DNA from: Bacteroidota bacterium
GTDB lineage: Bacteria; Bacteroidota; Bacteroidia; Bacteroidales; P3
Length of the DNA stretch: 11,977 nucleotides
Reading direction: 5' to 3'
Assembly: GCA_030540495.1 (NCBI GenBank)
Contig: JAUNWC010000017.1
Location: 1 to 11,977 of the forward strand
Shown: positions 7,097-11,977 of the stretch, piece after piece
How positions within the stretch are numbered: the stretch's first letter is position 1
How the letters are laid out: the number at the start of each line of letters is the position of its first letter
Notes under the pieces: model-generated
What the model saw: the letters and a program-made list of their open reading frames with translations, nothing else
Database searches by the model: none
Told to the model about the DNA's origin: nothing
Made by a program: the position numbers and the translations under genes

Positions 7097-7270
7097 TAGG
7101 CGGGAATAGGTTGTAATAGGTTGGGATAGGTTGTTATAGGTTAAGATAGGAGGGCAAAGCCGCTACTCTTTATCATACCGCTTATGTGTCTCCTATCTTA
7201 ACCTATAATAACCTATGCTAACTTATAGGAGGCTAAAGCCTCCAATTTATGACAACCTATTACAACCTAT
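7097..7270. repeat. Phased TAGG decamer array with nested inverted arms
   Basis: On the plus strand six TAGG cores recur exactly every 10 nt (first bases at 7097, 7107, 7117, 7127, 7137 and 7147), with decamers of the form TTGnnATAGG. The complement CCTA recurs at 7192, 7202 and 7212 and again at 7256 and 7266, with a degenerate CTTA at 7222. Two perfect inverted pairs result: an outer 18-bp pair (7106-7123 with 7253-7270) and an inner 19-bp pair (7134-7152 with 7190-7208). The inner pair extends to about 34 bp (7119-7152 with 7190-7223) with one mismatch and three G-T pairs. The inner loop is 37 nt (7153-7189). A small GC hairpin sits between the arms at 7228-7243. The right arm overlaps the 3' end of queG. 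No open frame, transposase or clear target duplication is associated. I do not recognise the family. Confidence 0.9.
7228..7243. other. Small GC hairpin just after the queG stop
   Basis: GGAGGC (7228-7233) and GCCTCC (7238-7243) pair perfectly around a 4-nt loop, starting 3 nt after the queG stop codon in the direction of transcription. The minus strand continues TATAAGTTAGC with no T-run, so it does not meet the usual test for an intrinsic terminator. It may protect the 3' end of the transcript or form one arm of the larger folded repeat. Confidence 0.5.
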
Positions 7271-8161
7271 ATTTTTCAAAAATTTTTCGTATTTTATTCT
7301 GTTTATAGGAGAAAGTTTTGCCAATTGCTTAAAATCTTTTTTCTCTAAATTCCCTTGCTTTATTTTTTCTAAAATTGTTTTTATAAATTCTTTGGTTTCA
7401 ATATCTTGGTCGGGTATTTTTATTGCTTTTTTGTTCCAAGGGCAAACCTCTAAACAAATGTCGCAACCATACACAAAGCCCATAGTTTCAAAGTCATCAG
7501 GGATTTTTTCTTTATTTTCTATTGTTTGATAAGATATGCATTTGTTTGCATCAAAGAGATTTCCTTTGCTTATGGCTTTATTTGGACAAGCATTCAGGCA
7601 CAAAGAACAATTCCCGCATTTGTTCTCTGCCCCAGAGGTGTTGTAATCTGTTTGGTAATTGCAAATAATTTCTCCCAAAAATACCTTTGAGCCATAGTCT
7701 TTATTGATTAAGAGCGAGGACTTGCCTATCCACCCTAACCCGCATTTCTTTGCCCAATATTTTTCCAATATAGGAGCAGTATCAACAAAGGCTCTTGCCT
7801 CAAAATCGCTAAATTTTTCCTGTATTTTTGTTATTATTTTATTTAGTTTTTCCTTTATAACATAATGATAATCTTTGCGTTGAGCATAATGTGCTATTTT
7901 TATTGAACTTTCCTTATCTACTCTTTCGTCATTATAGGAATATAGGAAACAAATTATACTTTTGGCATTTTCTACAAGCAAAGCAGGGTTTTGTCTTTTC
8001 TCCTTGTACATTGTCATATAAGACATGGAGGCATACAAATCCTTTTGCAACCAAATATTAAAGAAATCTTCTTTTATTTCTTCTATTCCCACGGCACCTG
8101 CTAAGCAAAAGTCCTCTTGCGTGCTTAATTCTTCTATGAGAGAAAAAGGAATATAAGCCAT
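7247..8161 (-). CDS. queG: Epoxyqueuosine reductase (QueG)
   Basis: The 304-residue cobalamin-dependent iron-sulfur enzyme reduces epoxyqueuosine to queuosine in the wobble position of tRNAs with GUN anticodons (Tyr, His, Asn, Asp), the final step of the pathway. Visible marks are the N-terminal LYASMSYMTMY block, HYAQRKDYHYVIKEKL (91-106), and FVDTAPILEK with the catalytic-type Asp127. GLGWIGKSSLLI follows, then two ferredoxin-like clusters: Cys182/185/188 plus Cys192, and Cys208 with CDICLEVCPWN (Cys233/236/240). The C-terminal HEAT-like domain of longer QueG proteins is absent, leaving a short form. The ATG overlaps the dnaE stop (TAATG), implying coupled translation. The last codons, giving IGCNRLS and the TAA, lie inside a decamer-repeat arm, so this tail is repeat-derived. 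The catalytic core is unaffected. Confidence 0.96.
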   Translation of the reverse strand: MAYIPFSLIEELSTQEDFCLAGAVGIEEIKEDFFNIWLQKDLYASMSYMTMYKEKRQNPALLVENAKSIICFLYSYNDERVDKESSIKIAHYAQRKDYHYVIKEKLNKIITKIQEKFSDFEARAFVDTAPILEKYWAKKCGLGWIGKSSLLINKDYGSKVFLGEIICNYQTDYNTSGAENKCGNCSLCLNACPNKAISKGNLFDANKCISYQTIENKEKIPDDFETMGFVYGCDICLEVCPWNKKAIKIPDQDIETKEFIKTILEKIKQGNLEKKDFKQLAKLSPINRIKYEKFLKNIGCNRLS

Positions 8162-11100
8162 TATAGTCCTATGGTCTCTACATTAAATTTATTTATAATC
8201 CCAGTGTTAAGCATGGGTTTGATTTCCTGTAAGAAAGGAGAGATTGCCACCTTATACTTGCGAGCAATAAGAGTTGTATCTACATTGTTTTGAGCATCGT
8301 GTATAGAAAATTCCAAGCCCACTTTTCCAGAGTTTTTCTTTGCTAAAAGAGTTATATTTTTTACAAAATTTTCGTCAATAAAATCGGATAGAACTTTTAG
8401 TTTAAGAGTCTTAGCATATTTCCCAAACATATCCTCCATAAGTTCTATTTTTGTTATCTTAAATTCCTTTACCATTGCATTGTCCTTTGATTTTCTTTCT
8501 GTAACAAAACCTTTAACAAAAACAAACAGTCCTGTTTTCAAATACTTGCTATAATCCAAATAGTCTTGTCCAAAAAGAGAAAATCTATAAAGCCCCTCTT
8601 TGTCTTCTAAAGTAAAGAAACCATATCTTTTGCCGTTTTTTCCCTCGGCTTCTCTTGCGTCAGTAATTACTCCGGCAAAAGAAAGACTTGCTGTAGATTT
8701 AGTTTTATATAAGTTTTCCAAATCTTCTAACTCTATTAAACTATCTGATACAAAGGTAGATATTTCGTTTTCGTATATGTCTAACGGATGCCCGGAAAGA
8801 TAAAAACCTATCATTTCTTTTTCCTCTTTGAGCATATCCAACTTGCTCATAGGCTCACAATCTGGAAAACTTATAGAGACTTCCTCTTCTTCTACACTGC
8901 CTCCTCCAAACAACGAGGCTTGAGAAGACAAATCGTTTTCTTTTTGTTTGGCACAATATTTCATAAGTTGTTCTATGAAAGAGACTTCGTTTTTGTCTAT
9001 ATATAAATATTGCGCCCTATGTACATCCTTAAAACAATCAAATGCTCCACTCTTAACCAAAGCCTCTATGCTTTTGCGGTTTATGGTTTGTTTGCCCGAA
9101 GAATTGCCAATGTTTCTTTCCATAAAATCAATTATAGATTTGTATTCTCCGTTCTTTTTTCTTTCCTCTATTATAGACTGAGCAACCGCAAGTCCAACGC
9201 TCTTAATAGCCGCCAAACCAAAAAGAATTTCACCCTTATTATTAACCATAAAATCCACGTCAGACTCGTTAATATTAGGTCCCAAAACATCTATTCCGTG
9301 TTTTTGACAATCGGCTATATAAAGAGTAAGGTTGCTAATATTCTTTAAGTTGTGAGTAAGCACTGCAGACATGTATTCTGCTGGGTAGTGAGCCTTTAAA
9401 TATCCGGTTTGAAAAGCCACAAAGGCATAGCAAGTAGAGTGAGATTTGTTGAAAGCGTAAGAAGCAAACTTTTCCCAATCATCCCATATCTTATCGGTCT
9501 TCTGCTTATCCAATCCGTTTTGCTTACAACCTATATCAAACTTTTCTTTCAACTCAGACATAAGAGCCAAATTTTTCTTACCCATGGCTTTTCGCAATGT
9601 ATCGGCTTGCCCCGGAGTAAAATTAGCCAAAAGACGAGATAGCAACATCACCTGCTCTTGATAGACAGTAATACCATAGGTATCCTTTAAGTACTTCTCC
9701 ATTTGAGGAAAAGTATATTCTATGATTTCCCTGCCATGTTTTCTGTCTATAAATGAGGGTATATAACTCATAGGACCTGGTCTATATAGAGCATTCATTG
9801 CAATAAGGTCTTCAAACTTGTCAGGTTTTAGGTTTTGTAAATGAGCCTTCATTCCCTCGCTTTCAAATTGAAACGTCGCTGTAGTATCTCCTCTTGCAAA
9901 CAAATCCAAAGTTTTCTTATCCTCCAAATCCACATTGTCTATATCTACATCTATTCCGTGTGCTTTTTTGATATTTGCACAGGCGTCTTTGATTATGGAA
10001 AGGTTGGCAAGCCCAAGGAAGTCCATTTTTATCATTCCCACGCTCTCTATTAGTTTGCCTTCAAACTGAGTGGCCATCATTTCCGAATCCTTGGGTTTGG
10101 TTAAAGGAACATAGTTGGATATATCATCAGGTCCTATAATAATACCGCAAGCATGCACGCCCGTACTACGCAAAGACCCCTCTAATTCCATAGCATATTT
10201 CAAAACCTTTTTCTCTAACTCTGTTCCGTTTTGTAAGGCGTTGTTTAATTCTGAGGATTCTTGCAAGGCTTTTTCCAAAGTAATACCCGGTTTGGCAGGT
10301 ACATAACTTGCCAAACGATTGCTATCCGCAAGAGGCAATTCCAAAACCCTTGCCACGTCCTTTATAGCCATCTTTGCAGCCATTGAGCCAAAGGTAGTAA
10401 TCTGTGCCACATGGCTTGCTCCGTATTTTTCCTGCACATAGTGAAGAGTTTTTGTTCTTCCCTCGTCATCAAAATCTACATCAATATCGGGCAAAGATAT
10501 ACGGTCAGGGTTCAAAAATCTCTCAAATAGCAAATCATATTTCATTGGTTCTATTTGAGTTATACCCAAACAATAAGCCACCACACTACCGGCAGCCGAG
10601 CCTCTACCCGGTCCTATTACTACTCCAAGGTTATCTCTTGAATAGTTTATAAAGTCTTGTACAATAAGAAAATATCCCGGAAACCCCATCCATTCTATAG
10701 TATCCAATTCAGAATCTATACGACTTATAACCTCCTCTTTTAATGGCTCGCCATATCTTTTTTTTGCTCCTTCGTAGGTCAAAAATTTCAAATACTCAAA
10801 ATCAAAAATCGTCCTTACTTGTTTGTCGTACCCTCCCTTGTCTTTTAAGGTTTTTTCTACCAAAGCATTTTTTTCTTCTTGCGAAGCCTCTGTGGAAAGT
10901 TTTTCTCTCTTTATCAAACTTTGCTCTATATCTTCCTTTATCTTTGTTTCGGGGTATTTTTCATAGTAGTCTTCCAATTTTCCAAAACTCTCGGGAATAT
11001 CAAAAACGGGTAGAATAGGTTTGCGTTCCAATTCATAGATTTCCACCTTATCGGCTACCTCTTGAGTATTGCTAACACTTTCGGGTACATCTTTAAACAA

Positions 11101-11868
11101 CTCCGCCATTTGCTCAGGAGATTTCAACCATTCTTCCCCCGTGTAAGCAAGTTTGGTATCTTCGCTTAGTTTCTTTCCTGTGTTAAGACAGATAAGTATT
11201 CGGTGCGCAAAGAAATCATCTTTGTTAATAAAATGCACGTCATTTGTTGCCAAAAGTTTTATATTCAACTTGTTGGCAAGAGCAATAAGTTTGGGAGTTA
11301 CTTTTATTTGCTCCTCGTTTGTCAAGTGTCGTTGAAGTTCTATATAGTAGTCCTCGCCAAAAACCTCCTTGTACTCCAAAGCCTCTTTTTCTGCCTTAGC
11401 GTCTTCTCCGTTTAACAAAAGTTGAGGTATAATACCAGCCACACAAGCCGAAGAACAAATCAAACCTTTGCTATATTTAAATAATAATTCTTTGTCTATA
11501 CGCGGGTTTCTATAAAAGGCAGCGTCCTCAAATGCAAGAGAGTCTAATTTGATAAGATTTTGATAACCCTCAAAGTTTTTGGCAAGGAGAATCAAGTGGT
11601 TGTTTCTTTGTCTGTTGCCCGTAGGAGTAACTTTTTTGTCAAACCTTGAGCCCGGAGCAACATACATTTCACAACCAAGTATGGGCTTTACTCCATTTTT
11701 TACACATTTGTTCCTAAAATCCAAAACTCCAAACATATTACCATGGTCGGTAATAGCCAAAGAGTCCATTCCCAAATCCTTTGTTTTTTTTACTATTCTG
11801 CCTACTTCACAGGCTCCGTCCAAAATAGAATATTGTGTATGTACGTGTAAATGTGTAAAATTAGCCAT
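8161..11868 (-). CDS. dnaE: DNA polymerase III alpha subunit (DnaE)
   Basis: This 1235-residue protein is the replicative polymerase subunit. The PHP domain (about 1-280) starts with HLHVHTQYSILDG and keeps a full candidate metal set: His8, His10, Asp17, His42, Glu67, His91, Cys142, Asp210 and His212. The polymerase core contains GPGRGSAAGS (419-428), catalytic Asp461 and Asp463 in PDIDVDFDDEGR, and Asp616 in KMDFLGL. Fingers motifs such as NALYRPGPM, GITVYQEQVM and FNKSHSTCYA are present. A helix-hairpin-helix region lies near 855-945. QASLF (983-987) matches the beta-clamp-binding QxxLF motif. An OB fold (about 1060-1142) and a C-terminal tau-binding-type domain follow. A charged segment at about 290-380 lies before the catalytic core, as I recall from Bacteroidota DnaE. 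The start is supported by the PHP motif at residue 6 and a promoter box 25 nt upstream. Confidence 0.99.
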   Translation of the reverse strand: MANFTHLHVHTQYSILDGACEVGRIVKKTKDLGMDSLAITDHGNMFGVLDFRNKCVKNGVKPILGCEMYVAPGSRFDKKVTPTGNRQRNNHLILLAKNFEGYQNLIKLDSLAFEDAAFYRNPRIDKELLFKYSKGLICSSACVAGIIPQLLLNGEDAKAEKEALEYKEVFGEDYYIELQRHLTNEEQIKVTPKLIALANKLNIKLLATNDVHFINKDDFFAHRILICLNTGKKLSEDTKLAYTGEEWLKSPEQMAELFKDVPESVSNTQEVADKVEIYELERKPILPVFDIPESFGKLEDYYEKYPETKIKEDIEQSLIKREKLSTEASQEEKNALVEKTLKDKGGYDKQVRTIFDFEYLKFLTYEGAKKRYGEPLKEEVISRIDSELDTIEWMGFPGYFLIVQDFINYSRDNLGVVIGPGRGSAAGSVVAYCLGITQIEPMKYDLLFERFLNPDRISLPDIDVDFDDEGRTKTLHYVQEKYGASHVAQITTFGSMAAKMAIKDVARVLELPLADSNRLASYVPAKPGITLEKALQESSELNNALQNGTELEKKVLKYAMELEGSLRSTGVHACGIIIGPDDISNYVPLTKPKDSEMMATQFEGKLIESVGMIKMDFLGLANLSIIKDACANIKKAHGIDVDIDNVDLEDKKTLDLFARGDTTATFQFESEGMKAHLQNLKPDKFEDLIAMNALYRPGPMSYIPSFIDRKHGREIIEYTFPQMEKYLKDTYGITVYQEQVMLLSRLLANFTPGQADTLRKAMGKKNLALMSELKEKFDIGCKQNGLDKQKTDKIWDDWEKFASYAFNKSHSTCYAFVAFQTGYLKAHYPAEYMSAVLTHNLKNISNLTLYIADCQKHGIDVLGPNINESDVDFMVNNKGEILFGLAAIKSVGLAVAQSIIEERKKNGEYKSIIDFMERNIGNSSGKQTINRKSIEALVKSGAFDCFKDVHRAQYLYIDKNEVSFIEQLMKYCAKQKENDLSSQASLFGGGSVEEEEVSISFPDCEPMSKLDMLKEEKEMIGFYLSGHPLDIYENEISTFVSDSLIELEDLENLYKTKSTASLSFAGVITDAREAEGKNGKRYGFFTLEDKEGLYRFSLFGQDYLDYSKYLKTGLFVFVKGFVTERKSKDNAMVKEFKITKIELMEDMFGKYAKTLKLKVLSDFIDENFVKNITLLAKKNSGKVGLEFSIHDAQNNVDTTLIARKYKVAISPFLQEIKPMLNTGIINKFNVETIGL

Positions 11869-11893
11869 AACTCTTTCCTCTTCTTTTCTTATG

Positions 11894-11901
11894 CAAAGAT
11901 A
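11894..11901 (-). promoter_or_regulatory. Bacteroidota-type -7 box (TATCTTTG) for dnaE-queG
   Basis: On the minus strand TTTATATCTTTGCAT contains a perfect TAnnTTTG box ending 25 nt before the dnaE ATG. The only TTTG upstream is 26 nt away, so a canonical -33 element is not seen. Between box and ATG lies a purine-rich GAGGAAAGAG, which could act as a weak ribosome binding site. The short spacing predicts a 5' leader of about 15-20 nt. Confidence 0.7.
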
Positions 11902-11965
11902 TAAAATTTTCTTAAAAAACTTCTATTCAAAAAAAGAATATTAACTCGGAGGCTGTGGTTGTTTT

Positions 11966-11977
11966 ATAGGTTGGGAT
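11966..11977. repeat. Start of a second TAGG decamer array, cut by the window edge
   Basis: The last 12 bases, ATAGGTTGGGAT, match 7116-7127 of the array downstream of queG except for the A/T-rich context before them. A GGAGGCT at 11948-11954 lies nearby, echoing the GGAGGC of the first copy. The array lies about 65 bp upstream of the dnaE -7 box and continues beyond the window, so its length and inverted arms cannot be seen. Confidence 0.6.

Noticed and set aside
7097..7270. The repeat region as a CRISPR array
   Set aside because: Units are 10 nt with no separate unique spacers, arms are inverted, and no cas gene is nearby.
7190..7270. The hairpins after queG as a Rho-independent terminator
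   Set aside because: In the direction of transcription no T-run follows either the GC hairpin or the long stem. The A/T palindrome further on is too weak to call.
7097..7275. The repeat as a classical MITE with target-site duplication
   Set aside because: The 18-bp outer inverted pair looks terminal, but the flanks (GCGGGA on the left, ATTTTTC on the right) share no convincing direct duplication.
7215..7529. A plus-strand open frame starting inside the repeat
   Set aside because: It is antisense to queG, including its iron-sulfur motifs, has no promoter box, and its translation looks like complement of a real gene.
7247..8161. queG as a truncated pseudogene because it lacks the HEAT-like C-terminal domain
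   Set aside because: Short QueG forms of roughly this length are normal in many lineages, and the catalytic Asp and all eight cluster cysteines are present.
9524..9536. Thirteen bases in dnaE (TTACAACCTATAT) identical to the queG-side repeat arm
   Set aside because: It is a single unit in a conserved coding frame (DIGC) with no 10-nt neighbours, and is explained by chance with common codons.
271..11868. Other plus-strand open frames opposite the long genes
   Set aside because: All lie within strongly supported minus-strand genes, encode low-complexity hydrophobic or basic stretches, and lack recognisable domains or signals.

Overview
The window looks like a low-GC chromosomal segment from a member of the Bacteroidota, most likely Bacteroidales-like. 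The evidence is the set of protein families, the Bacteroidota-type -7 promoter boxes (TAnnTTTG), the A-rich leaders with weak Shine-Dalgarno sites, a small lipoprotein with acidic residues just after the lipidated Cys, and a DnaE with a PHP domain and a region around residues 290-380 that I recall as typical of this phylum. Every gene that can be supported is on the minus strand, so transcription runs from the right end to the left. No tRNA, rRNA, CRISPR array, insertion sequence or transposase gene was seen.

Layout in transcription order. (1) At the right edge (11966-11977) a decamer-repeat array is cut by the window end. A promoter with a TATCTTTG box follows, then dnaE (11868-8161) and queG (8161-7247), joined by a TAATG overlap. 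(2) An intergenic region of about 240 bp holds an elaborate decamer repeat with inverted arms (7097-7270). One arm runs into queG and encodes its last residues and stop codon. A second TATCTTTG promoter follows. (3) A tightly packed five-gene cluster comes next: a small lipoprotein (7007-6708), hutI (6702-5473), ispE (5454-4615), pepD (4598-3144) and a 957-residue exported protein combining a zinc-peptidase-like domain, a predicted beta-propeller and a predicted outer-membrane barrel (3144-271). Gaps are 5, 18 and 16 nt, and the last junction overlaps by 1 nt. (4) A 112-bp A/T-rich gap follows, then the first 52 codons of another secreted protein that runs off the left edge.

Functionally, unit 1 pairs the replicative polymerase alpha subunit with the last enzyme of queuosine synthesis. 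Unit 2 mixes histidine catabolism (HutI), the MEP isoprenoid pathway (IspE), His-dipeptide hydrolysis (PepD) and envelope proteins. HutI and PepD could be linked through histidine or His-peptide use, but the rest looks like an ordinary housekeeping cluster. The least conventional feature is the 10-bp-phased TAGG repeat with two nested, perfect inverted pairs of 18 and 19 bp. It lies at the 3' end of the dnaE-queG unit, and a second copy begins just upstream of that unit. I could not recognise it as a named element.
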